A stretch of 17,093 nt of DNA from an uncultured Ruminococcus sp. (GTDB taxonomy: Bacteria; Bacillota; Clostridia; Oscillospirales; Ruminococcaceae). The position numbers and the translations under genes were made by a program. Positions 6,299 to 13,753 of the stretch are shown here, one piece after another. Under the pieces are notes generated by a model. That model was not told where the DNA came from. It saw only the letters and a program-made list of their open reading frames with translations, and made no database searches. Each line of letters starts with the position of its first letter. The first letter of the stretch is position 1. The stretch spans positions 1 to 17,093 of the forward strand of contig CAMWRL010000016.1 of the NCBI GenBank assembly GCA_947176685.1, given 5' to 3'.

Positions 6299-8242
6299 TT
6301 ATTCAGCGTCTGAAGCGTTATCTTCGAGGACAGCACGGATAGAAATGCTTATTCTCTTGGAGTCTGCATCAACATCAATAATCTTTACGTCAACCTCATC
6401 GCCAACTGAAAGAACGTCCTTAACGTTTTCAACTTTCCTGTCGGCAATCTGAGAAATATGGATAAGACCGTCAACACCGTCAACAATCTGAGCAAATGCG
6501 CCGAATGAAGTAATAGATACGATTGTAGCCTTTACAACATCGCCCACGCTGTAGTTATTCATGAAGATTTCCCACGGGTTGTCTTCTGACTTCTTGTAAC
6601 CGAGAGAGATTCTACCTGTTTCCTTGTCAAGGTCCTTGATGTAAACTTCAAGAGTATCGCCGACGCTTACAACTTCGCTCGGGTGTCTGAGTCTTTTCCA
6701 TGAAAGTTCGGAAATATGCACCATTCCGTCAATACCGCCGAGGTCAACAAATGCGCCGAAGCTTGTGAGGGATTTAACCTTGCCGGTAAATGTATCACCA
6801 ATGCTTGTTGTTTCCCAGAACTTAGCTTTAGCTTCTTCTTTGCGGGCTGTCTGCACGGCTCTTACAGAACCAACAGCTCTCTTTCTGCCCTCAGTAACTT
6901 CAATAATCATAAATTCAACTTTCTTCTTGAGGAGCTGTTCAAGTTCCGCACCTCTGGGAAGACCTGTCTGAGAAGCCGGAATAAATACTCTTACGCCATA
7001 AGCGTTGAGGGTAACGCCCTTGTTTACAACGTGCTGTACAGTACCTTCGAGTATAGTACCTTCTTCCTTAGCCTTTACGATTTTTTCGTAACCAGCCTGT
7101 TCGTCAACCTTTCTCTTTGAAAGAGAAGCAGTACCTTCAGCGTCATTGACCTTGATTACAACGAGTTCGATTTCATCGCCAACGCTTACAATGTCTTCGG
7201 GTTTTTTAGAAGCGTCATCTGTAAGGTCATCGAGAGCGACATATCCGGTGTGCTTAGTACCAAGGTCAACTACGACTTCGGTATTATTTACAGACATTAC
7301 TGTAGCTTTGACTTTTTCTCCTGTATGTATTTTTTTGAATGACTGGTCAAGCAATTCCTGAAAGTTCTCCTCTTCCTGAATTGTTTCCTTTTCAATTTCT
7401 GCCATTTTGGTTTGTACCTCCTTAATTATATAAGCCGGAGTGGACGCTCCGGCAGTAATGCCGATATTTTCAGCATCGGGGAGCTTCAAAGTGTCAAGCT
7501 CGTCCGAATTTTCTATATGATACGTTTTGCAGTAACGGCTGCACACTTCATACAGTTTAACAGTATTTGAGCTATGTCTGCCTCCGACAACAATCATAAG
7601 GTCAGACTTCCGAGCCAGTTCACGGGCATCAGTCTGACGGGCATCGGTAGCGTTGCATATTGTATCAAATATAACAATATTATTGATGTTATCCGGAATT
7701 TCCTCCAAACACTTTCCCCATAATAATATATTATACGTTGTTTGAGCGACAAAAGCAATAGTTTTTTGAAAATTTTTGTCCAGATTCGCAAAAAAGTGAT
7801 TTAACTCAAAATTATCCTTAAAAACGAAGTAATTTTCGTCACAATGACCAACGATTCCTTGGACTTCGGGATGATTTGCGTCACCTGCAATCAGAATCAT
7901 ACAGCCCTCTTTTGATTTTTCAGCAACTATTTTATGGATTTTAGAGACAAACGGGCAGGTAGCGTCAAGCATTCTGTTTCCTTTTTTTCTAATCTGTTCA
8001 TAAATTTCCCTGCTGACGCCGTGCGAACGTATAACGACAGTTTCATCTGTCCGGAGTTCGTCAACGGAATTAACAATTCTCACGCCCCGTGCGGTCATAT
8101 CATTCACAACGTCCTGATTATGTATGATAGCCCCGAAAGTAGCCACTTTAGCACCCTTATCAAGTTCATTATACACCATTTTCACGGCTCTGTCAACCCC
8201 GAAACAGAAACCTGCCGACTTTGCAACAGTAATTTTACTCAT
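6299..8242 (-). CDS. ispH: IspH (HMBPP reductase) – ribosomal protein S1 fusion
   Basis: A 647-residue bifunctional protein. Residues 1 to about 278 are IspH, the [4Fe-4S] enzyme that reduces HMBPP to IPP and DMAPP in the last step of the MEP pathway. Its cluster ligands Cys13, Cys96 and Cys196 are present, as are His41, His74, His124, Glu126 and Thr168 of the active site. After an acidic linker (about 280-305) come four S1 RNA-binding domains at about 308-382, 394-463, 480-550 and 565-635. The last two carry the classic TSFGAF motif and HIS-x-hydrophobic segments. Such fusions are known in Clostridia. ATG 8242 overlaps the plsC stop as ATGA and follows AGGAGG. A strong SD and an in-frame ATG at the domain junction (7405) may also allow S1 to be made alone. 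Its C-terminal half takes the place of RpsA-like S1. Confidence 0.97.
   Translation of the reverse strand: MSKITVAKSAGFCFGVDRAVKMVYNELDKGAKVATFGAIIHNQDVVNDMTARGVRIVNSVDELRTDETVVIRSHGVSREIYEQIRKKGNRMLDATCPFVSKIHKIVAEKSKEGCMILIAGDANHPEVQGIVGHCDENYFVFKDNFELNHFFANLDKNFQKTIAFVAQTTYNILLWGKCLEEIPDNINNIVIFDTICNATDARQTDARELARKSDLMIVVGGRHSSNTVKLYEVCSRYCKTYHIENSDELDTLKLPDAENIGITAGASTPAYIIKEVQTKMAEIEKETIQEEENFQELLDQSFKKIHTGEKVKATVMSVNNTEVVVDLGTKHTGYVALDDLTDDASKKPEDIVSVGDEIELVVIKVNDAEGTASLSKRKVDEQAGYEKIVKAKEEGTILEGTVQHVVNKGVTLNAYGVRVFIPASQTGLPRGAELEQLLKKKVEFMIIEVTEGRKRAVGSVRAVQTARKEEAKAKFWETTSIGDTFTGKVKSLTSFGAFVDLGGIDGMVHISELSWKRLRHPSEVVSVGDTLEVYIKDLDKETGRISLGYKKSEDNPWEIFMNNYSVGDVVKATIVSITSFGAFAQIVDGVDGLIHISQIADRKVENVKDVLSVGDEVDVKIIDVDADSKRISISIRAVLEDNASDAE
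7403..7423 (-). promoter_or_regulatory. Internal SD and ATG at the IspH/S1 boundary
   Basis: On the minus strand AAGGAGGT (7423-7416) is followed 10 nt later by an in-frame ATG (7405-7403), codon 280 of the fusion. The site falls exactly between the IspH and S1 parts and would start a 368-residue protein containing only the four S1 domains. The spacing is slightly long but workable. The SD also encodes K-E-V of the last conserved IspH helix, so it may be a coding coincidence. Use in the cell is inference. Confidence 0.45.
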
Positions 8243-8847
8243 TCTGCCTCCTGTCCGCCCTCTGCAAGGGCTTTTATGTCTGCCATATAACGGTTTTTGA
8301 GCTTCACAAGCTGACGGGTATTCGGATTATCGCATATTTCGCAGTAATCAGCCGGATTTATTGGCTCGCCGTATTTTACAGTAACTTTTGTACGAAATTT
8401 AAGTTTTTCGCCGAAAACTATGCCTACCGGAACTATAGGTTTACCGGAACGTGCCGCAATCAGTGCCGCACCGGAATGACCTTTGTGTACTTTGCCGTCT
8501 TTGGAGCGTGTACCCTCCGGAAAAATAAACAGACTTCTTCCCTCCTGAAGGCTTTCAACAGCCTTGTCAATAACGCCCATATCGCCCTTACCTCTGGAAA
8601 CCGGAAAAGCTCCCAGCCACGTTATAAGACCGCCGAAAAATCTGCTTTTAAAAAGTTCCTCTTTAGCCATAAAAGCGTGTCTGCGAGGCACTGCACAGCC
8701 CACAAGCGGAGGGTCAGCATTTGTGCGGTGATTTGAAGCATATATTACAGGCGTATCTTTCGGGATATTTTCTCTTCCAATATAATGAATGTCAAAGGCT
8801 ATAGCAAAGCATAGTCTTAAAAAAGCCTTTACGATAGCGTAAGCCAT
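8239..8847 (-). CDS. plsC: 1-acyl-sn-glycerol-3-phosphate acyltransferase (PlsC)
   Basis: A 202-residue LPLAT-family acyltransferase that probably converts lysophosphatidic acid to phosphatidic acid at the inner face of the membrane. The catalytic NHxxxxD motif is seen as NHRTNAD (39-45), the FPEGTRS substrate-binding motif is at 109-115, and PIVPVGI follows as the fourth family block. The N-terminal hydrophobic stretch (residues 4-18) can associate with the membrane. Length fits the short bacterial PlsC group. ATG 8847 follows AGGAGG in the end of cmk. The gene overlaps the next start as ATGA, suggesting translational coupling to ispH–S1. The order cmk–plsC–ispH/S1 is common in Clostridia and supports the call. 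Acyl donor preference cannot be read from the sequence. Confidence 0.94.
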   Translation of the reverse strand: MAYAIVKAFLRLCFAIAFDIHYIGRENIPKDTPVIYASNHRTNADPPLVGCAVPRRHAFMAKEELFKSRFFGGLITWLGAFPVSRGKGDMGVIDKAVESLQEGRSLFIFPEGTRSKDGKVHKGHSGAALIAARSGKPIVPVGIVFGEKLKFRTKVTVKYGEPINPADYCEICDNPNTRQLVKLKNRYMADIKALAEGGQEAE

Positions 8848-8851
8848 AATA

Positions 8852-9514
8852 TTATCCTCCTGTTTTTTCCGTAATTATCCTTATGATTTCGGCGGCGGAC
8901 TGTTCAAGGGTAAGATTTGTCGTGTCCACCAGAACGGCATCTTCTGCCTGTCTGAGAGGTGCAACCGGACGGTTCATATCATTGCGGTCACGTTCGATTA
9001 TGTCGCTTAAAATCTCCTCATAGCACGGACAATTCGGTTTTTCCGCAAGTTCCCTGTAACGGCGTTCTGCACGTTCTTCCGGAGTGGCTGTCAGGAATAT
9101 TTTAACATCTGCATTCGGAAGTACAACTGTTCCGATGTCTCTGCCGTCCATAATGACGTTATTTTCACGGGCTATTTTCTGCTGTGTGCCGAAAAGATAT
9201 TCACGCACGGCAGGCATTGCGGAAGTCCTTGAAGCCTCCATTGAAATCTCAGGCGTTCTTATAAGTCCTGAAGCGTCCCTGCCCCCTAAAAATACCCTTT
9301 GCGTACCGTCAATGAATTTCAGTGAAACATCGGCTTTTTTTATTTCTGCCGGAATATTTTCATCAGAAATATTGTTTTCCCTGATATAAAGAGCGATAGT
9401 TCTGTACAAAGCACCCGTATCAACATATATGTATCCCAACTTTGCAGAAACCATTTTTGCAATGGTGCTTTTGCCTGCTCCTGCCGGTCCGTCAATTGCA
9501 ATATTTATACTCAT
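8852..9514 (-). CDS. cmk: Cytidylate kinase (CMP/dCMP kinase)
   Basis: A 220-residue P-loop NMP kinase that phosphorylates CMP and dCMP with ATP, recycling the CMP released by phospholipid synthesis and RNA turnover. The Walker A loop GPAGAGKST is at 9-17, the CMP-binding segment YVDTGALYR follows, and the DGRDIGT motif lies near 122-128. The lid region is ERAERRYRE, and DRNDMNRPVAPL is the conserved C-terminal element of Cmk. Full length and intact. ATG 9514 follows AAAGGAG by about 8 nt. It is 13 nt after the flavoprotein gene and 4 nt before plsC, so it is co-transcribed with both. Its position next to plsC fits a supporting role in CDP-lipid metabolism. Confidence 0.97.
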   Translation of the reverse strand: MSINIAIDGPAGAGKSTIAKMVSAKLGYIYVDTGALYRTIALYIRENNISDENIPAEIKKADVSLKFIDGTQRVFLGGRDASGLIRTPEISMEASRTSAMPAVREYLFGTQQKIARENNVIMDGRDIGTVVLPNADVKIFLTATPEERAERRYRELAEKPNCPCYEEILSDIIERDRNDMNRPVAPLRQAEDAVLVDTTNLTLEQSAAEIIRIITEKTGG

Positions 9515-9527
9515 TTAAAAAACTCCT

Positions 9528-10745
9528 TTACATATATAGTGCGGCTGAATATGCCGTTGAAAACGCTATCTGCAAGTTGAATCCGCCTGTATAAGCGTCA
9601 ACATCAATGACTTCTCCGGCAAAATAAAGCCCCTCAATGATTTTTGACTGCATAGTTTTAGGATTTATTTCTTTGACTGAAACGCCGCCGCTTGTTACAA
9701 TAGCCTCGTCAACCGGACGGAATGCCGAAATCCTTACCGGAAACGCCTTTATAAGTTCACCGAACTTATGCCGCTGTTCTTTCGTGATGCTGTTAACTTT
9801 CTGTTCCGCCGAAATCCCCGAAAGCTTCACAACAACTGGAATGAGTTTTGCCGGAAGCAGTTTTCTGATACCGTTCACAAAGTCACGGTTGAGGTTTTCC
9901 GCAAAATCCCTTTGGATACGTGCGTCAAGCTGTTCCGGTGAAAGTGCAGGTTTGAGGTCTATAAGAATCCTGTATCTGTCGGGGGACATCTCCCGAATAT
10001 GAGAACTTGCGCTCAGTACAAGAGGTCCAGACAGTCCGAAATGTGTGAAAAGCATTTCGCCAAGCTCGGAATATATAAGCCTGTCACGGTCATAAAGATT
10101 AAGTGTTACATTGCGCAGGGACAGACCCATCATTTCATTGCAGTACCTGTCCGGAGATACAAGCGGTACAAGACTGGGTTTTATTTCGGTTATTATATGA
10201 CCTACGCTTTCCGCCAATGTATACCCGTCCCCTGTTGAGCCTGTATTAGGATAGGACTTTCCGCCGCACGCTATCAGCACTGACTTTGCATAAAATTCCT
10301 CTCCGCCGGCTCTAACGCCTTTGCATACGCCGTTTTCCGTAATAAGTTTTGTTATACGCTTTTTTACAACCTTAACGCCGGATTTTTTCATTTCCCTTTC
10401 CATAGCATCTGCAATATCATTGGCGTTGTCGCTTACCGGAAAAACCCTGTTTCCCCTTTCGGTCTTGAGAGGCACGCCGATTTCCTCAAAGAAGTCCATA
10501 GTACTGTATGCATCAAACGCAGAAAATGCACTGTACATAAATCTGTTATTAACGGGGATATTTTTCATATGCTCTTGTATGTCGGAATTATTGGTTAAAT
10601 TACATCTTCCCTTGCCGGTAATGCGGAGCTTGCGACCCAACTTGTCATTTTTTTCAAACAATAATACGCTTTTCCCGAACCGTGCCGCATGAACTGCCGC
10701 AAAACATCCGGCGGCACCTCCGCCTATTATAATTACATCAGTCAT
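9528..10745 (-). CDS. HI0933/BaiN-family FAD-dependent oxidoreductase
   Basis: A 405-residue flavoprotein. The N-terminus has the dinucleotide-binding fold VIIIGGGAAGCFAAVHAARFG with the acidic end of the second strand in LLFEKND. The family hallmark KLGRKLRITGKGRCNLTN follows. The C-terminus has the second FAD-contact block GLYFAGEVIDVDAYTGGFNLQ. This is the HI0933-like family (YhiN, and BaiN of bile-acid-transforming clostridia). The true substrate of housekeeping members is unknown, so neither bile-acid reduction nor the often-given aminoacetone oxidase label should be assumed. ATG 10745 overlaps the stop of the DUF3006 gene as ATGA and has only a weak SD (GGG), so it probably depends on coupled translation. 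It sits directly before cmk, an arrangement often seen in Clostridia. Confidence 0.9.
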   Translation of the reverse strand: MTDVIIIGGGAAGCFAAVHAARFGKSVLLFEKNDKLGRKLRITGKGRCNLTNNSDIQEHMKNIPVNNRFMYSAFSAFDAYSTMDFFEEIGVPLKTERGNRVFPVSDNANDIADAMEREMKKSGVKVVKKRITKLITENGVCKGVRAGGEEFYAKSVLIACGGKSYPNTGSTGDGYTLAESVGHIITEIKPSLVPLVSPDRYCNEMMGLSLRNVTLNLYDRDRLIYSELGEMLFTHFGLSGPLVLSASSHIREMSPDRYRILIDLKPALSPEQLDARIQRDFAENLNRDFVNGIRKLLPAKLIPVVVKLSGISAEQKVNSITKEQRHKFGELIKAFPVRISAFRPVDEAIVTSGGVSVKEINPKTMQSKIIEGLYFAGEVIDVDAYTGGFNLQIAFSTAYSAALYM

Positions 10746-10951
10746 TTTCCCATCAGCCTTTTCATTAATTCAAGCATTTCTGAACGTCTCTGTTCAGTTG
10801 CGGCGGCGTCAATAATCCATATGCCGTCACTCCTGATTATAACATCTCCTTCACGGGCGTTTTCCGGAAGCTCTGAGCGATTGATTTCAGTCATTACGCC
10901 GTCAATTTCAATAACGGCTGTATTATTTTCAAAACGGTCTATAACAGTCAT
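10742..10951 (-). CDS. DUF3006 mini-protein
   Basis: A 69-residue protein of the DUF3006 type: the N-terminal MTVIDRFENNTAVIEID is a small beta-rich unit, followed by the conserved Leu-Pro-Glu and GDVI segments and a charged C-terminal helix (TEQRRSEMLELMKRLMG). No catalytic residues are evident. It starts 1 nt after the stop of the metallo-beta-lactamase-fold gene, with an AAGGGA site 5 nt upstream, and overlaps the flavoprotein start by 4 nt. DUF3006 proteins are frequently encoded beside ComEC-like hydrolases, which supports a role as partner of that neighbour. The molecular function is unknown. Confidence 0.82.
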   Translation of the reverse strand: MTVIDRFENNTAVIEIDGVMTEINRSELPENAREGDVIIRSDGIWIIDAAATEQRRSEMLELMKRLMGK

Positions 10952-10952
10952 A

Positions 10953-11912
10953 TTATTCCCTTTCCGTCTTAACAGTCAAATCCTTGCCGTCCGATTCAAA
11001 AACCACTGTACCACATAAATCAGTCCGGTAAATTCTGTCCGTGAACTTACTTAAATTTTCAATTGTCACATCGCACGGGTGTCCGTATGAGTTGCCCTCA
11101 CCGCACGAAATAACCGCATAATCAGGTTTTATGACATTCAGGAAGTCTTCTGAAGATGATGTATCACTTCCGTGATGTCCTACTTTGTAAACGTCTATAT
11201 CCTCTAAAGCGTTATTTTCAAGCATTTCTTTTTCCGCAAGTTTTTCAGCATCTCCGGTAAATATAAAGCTGTTTTTCCCGTGGTGCATTATGAAACTTAC
11301 TGAATAGTTGTTGACATTGCTGTAGTCCTCACTGTTGGGAGCGATAATCTTCAACTCAGCATCACCAAGATTTATTTTTCTGCCAAGTTCTGCCTCAGTA
11401 AGCGAAAGTTTTTTAGCGGCACAAGCTTTGAGGAATTTTTCAAAGTACTTTGTAGTCGGAGTGTCGCTGTCGTCAATGTGCGGTATAATCATTTCGCCTA
11501 TCTCAAAGTGTTCAACAATCTTGCTCATACCGCCCATATGGTCGGAATGCGGATGAGTTCCCACAACATAATCTATTTCTGAAACACCCATATTGTCCAG
11601 ATACGAAATAACCCTATCCGCATCGCCGGATTCTCCGCAGTCAATGAGCATTCCCTTTCCGCCGGACGTTATGTAGATACTGTCACCCTGTCCGACGTCT
11701 ATGTAGTGTACCGAAAGCTCTCCGGAAGATGACATTCCGCCGCCGAAAACATTCCATACCACAAAGCCCACTATCATTAATACTATTACCGGAATCGCTG
11801 TTATCAGCGTTTTCCTTTTCTGTTTCGGTGATTGGCTGTCGTACTTCTTTTTGGTCTGCTGTGCGTATTTGCTGAGTTCTTTTTTCTGTTCGTCCGAGAG
11901 TCTGAACGCCAA
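10953..11912 (-). CDS. Membrane-anchored ComEC-like metallo-beta-lactamase-fold hydrolase
   Basis: A 319-residue protein with a Lys-rich cytosolic N-terminus (1 to about 34), one membrane segment at about 36-56 (LITAIPVIVLMIVGFVVWNV) and an outside metallo-beta-lactamase domain. The domain begins LSVHYIDVGQGDSIYI, typical of the ComEC/Rec2 C-terminal domain. Metal ligands are in THPHSDH (H120, H122, D124, H125), FTGDAE, and VGHHGSD, with SYGHP near the end. It lacks the ComEC pore domain, so it is a separate surface hydrolase, possibly a nuclease or phosphodiesterase; the substrate is unproven. The start is TTG at 11912, two codons after an in-frame TAA, with a poor AGGCAGG-like SD. No better start lies before the membrane segment. 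The first 109 nt lie inside the 3' end of the YgiQ gene in another frame. Confidence 0.88.
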   Translation of the reverse strand: MAFRLSDEQKKELSKYAQQTKKKYDSQSPKQKRKTLITAIPVIVLMIVGFVVWNVFGGGMSSSGELSVHYIDVGQGDSIYITSGGKGMLIDCGESGDADRVISYLDNMGVSEIDYVVGTHPHSDHMGGMSKIVEHFEIGEMIIPHIDDSDTPTTKYFEKFLKACAAKKLSLTEAELGRKINLGDAELKIIAPNSEDYSNVNNYSVSFIMHHGKNSFIFTGDAEKLAEKEMLENNALEDIDVYKVGHHGSDTSSSEDFLNVIKPDYAVISCGEGNSYGHPCDVTIENLSKFTDRIYRTDLCGTVVFESDGKDLTVKTERE

Positions 11913-13735
11913 TTTTTATCGCCTGCCTTTTTGTTATTTTTTGCCGTATCTTCAACAAGACATTTAGGTGATGTACCTATCAGGTCATACCGTCCGGCTT
12001 TTCTAAGTGCCTTTAAAACAATTTCCTTATTCTGCGGTCTGAAATATTGTAACAATGCTCTTTGTGCCGCCTTTTCCTCCGGAGTTTTCGGGACGTATAT
12101 TTTTTCCATAGTATACGGGTCAAGTTCCGTATAGAACATACACGTTGAAATCGTTCCGGGAGTTGGATAGAAGTCCTGCACCTGCTCCGGACGGATTTTG
12201 TTTTCTTTCAGGAATACAGCAAGGTCTATTGCTTCATTCAGAGTGCTTCCGGGGTGAGATGACATAAGATACGGCACTAAATACTGTTCCTTGCCGATAC
12301 CCTTTGTTATTTCATAAAAGCGTTTCTGAAATGCCTTGTAGGCTTCAATATGAGGTTTTCCCATTCTGTCAAGCACAACCGCTGAACAGTGTTCCGGAGC
12401 GACTTTCAGCTGACCGCTTACGTGATATTTTATGAGTTCACGCATAAACTCGTCATTTTTGTCCTGCATAAGATAGTCATAGCGTATTCCCGAACGTATG
12501 AAAACTCTTTTTATACCTTTAATTTTGCGAATCCTGCGGAGAATCGAAAGATATTCCGTATGGTCGGCTTTAAGAGCCGGACAGGGTTCAGGGGCTAAAC
12601 ACTTCTTACCCATACAAAGCCCTTTGCTTAACTGCTTTTCACAAGATGTACTTCTGAAGTTAGCCGTAGGTCCTCCGACATCGTGGATATAGCCCTTAAA
12701 GTCCGGCATATGGGTTATGCGTTCGGCTTCTGCAAGTATGGACTTTTCGCTCCTGAAAGTAACACGCCGTCCCTGATGCAGGGCTATTGAGCAAAAGTTA
12801 CAGTACCCGAAGCAACCACGGTTATGCGTTATCGAAAAACGGACTTCCTCAATTCCGGGAACACCGCCCAGTGCTTCATAAAACGGGTGATAAGTCCGCA
12901 TATACGGCAGTGAATAGATATGGTCAAGTTCCTCTGTAGTGAGACTGTATGCCGGCGGATTCTGAACAAGCATCATTTTTCCGTGCCGCTGAATTATGGT
13001 TTTGCCGTAAACTTCGTCCTGCCAGTCGTATTGAATTTTAGTAGCCTTTGCGTATTCTAACTTGCTGTCCCTCACCTGCTCAAATGACGGACACTGCGCC
13101 GCCCCCAACGGTGTATTGACTGGTTCTGTCAGATAGCAAGTCCCCCGTATATCGTGAATGTCCTTAATATTTTCGCCGTCCGCAAGCCGTGTGCAAAGTT
13201 CCTGTATCTGGTGTTCACCCATACCGTACATAAGCAGGTCTGCACCGCTGTCCGCTAAAACTGACGGTCTTACAGAATCGTCCCAGTAGTCGTAATGGGC
13301 AAAACGTCTTAACGAAGCCTCCAGACCGCCTATTGCAACCGGAACGTCCCCGAAATACTCACGTATTTTCTGACAGTACACTATAACAGCACGGTCGGGA
13401 CGTTTTCCGGCGACACCTCCGGCAGTGTACGCATCGTCAGAACGCTTTCTCTTGGCGGCAGTGTAGTGCGCAACCATAGAATCAATATTTCCGGAAGTTA
13501 CCAGAAACGCATATTTAGGACTTCCGAATTTTTTAAAATCCCTGTCCGAGTGCCAGTCGGGCTGTGAAATTATCCCGACTGTAAATCCCATTGATTCAAT
13601 AAGTCTTGTGACGATAGCCGCCCCGAAACTCGGGTGGTCAACATAAGCGTCGCCCGTCACATATATGAAGTCAAACTGCTTAATACCGAGTTCGTCCATT
13701 TCCTTTCTGGTTATCGGTAAAAATCCCTTATACAA
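11804..13735 (-). CDS. YgiQ-family (UPF0313) radical SAM protein
   Basis: A 643-residue radical SAM enzyme of the YgiQ family, whose reaction is unknown. The N-terminal half carries family blocks such as YVTGDAYVDHPSFG and PVAIGGLEASLRR. The [4Fe-4S] motif CxxxCxxC is C308-C312-C315 in GCFGYCNFCS. A second cysteine-rich stretch (CEKQLSKGLCMGKKC then EPCPAL) after GGPTAN is also typical. The core ends at about 592 (AGRYDLIGTSPKCL). The start is TTG 13735, 8 nt after a strong AGGAGGT (13744-13750). Unusually, a basic, low-complexity tail (about 598-643, rich in Lys, Arg, Asn) continues after an A6 run (11937-11942) and overlaps the next gene by 109 nt. One extra A in that run would end the protein at an immediate TAA. 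Confidence 0.94.
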   Translation of the reverse strand: MYKGFLPITRKEMDELGIKQFDFIYVTGDAYVDHPSFGAAIVTRLIESMGFTVGIISQPDWHSDRDFKKFGSPKYAFLVTSGNIDSMVAHYTAAKRKRSDDAYTAGGVAGKRPDRAVIVYCQKIREYFGDVPVAIGGLEASLRRFAHYDYWDDSVRPSVLADSGADLLMYGMGEHQIQELCTRLADGENIKDIHDIRGTCYLTEPVNTPLGAAQCPSFEQVRDSKLEYAKATKIQYDWQDEVYGKTIIQRHGKMMLVQNPPAYSLTTEELDHIYSLPYMRTYHPFYEALGGVPGIEEVRFSITHNRGCFGYCNFCSIALHQGRRVTFRSEKSILAEAERITHMPDFKGYIHDVGGPTANFRSTSCEKQLSKGLCMGKKCLAPEPCPALKADHTEYLSILRRIRKIKGIKRVFIRSGIRYDYLMQDKNDEFMRELIKYHVSGQLKVAPEHCSAVVLDRMGKPHIEAYKAFQKRFYEITKGIGKEQYLVPYLMSSHPGSTLNEAIDLAVFLKENKIRPEQVQDFYPTPGTISTCMFYTELDPYTMEKIYVPKTPEEKAAQRALLQYFRPQNKEIVLKALRKAGRYDLIGTSPKCLVEDTAKNNKKAGDKNWRSDSRTNRKKNSANTHSRPKRSTTANHRNRKGKR

Positions 13736-13753
13736 AGCTCGTCACCTCCTGAT

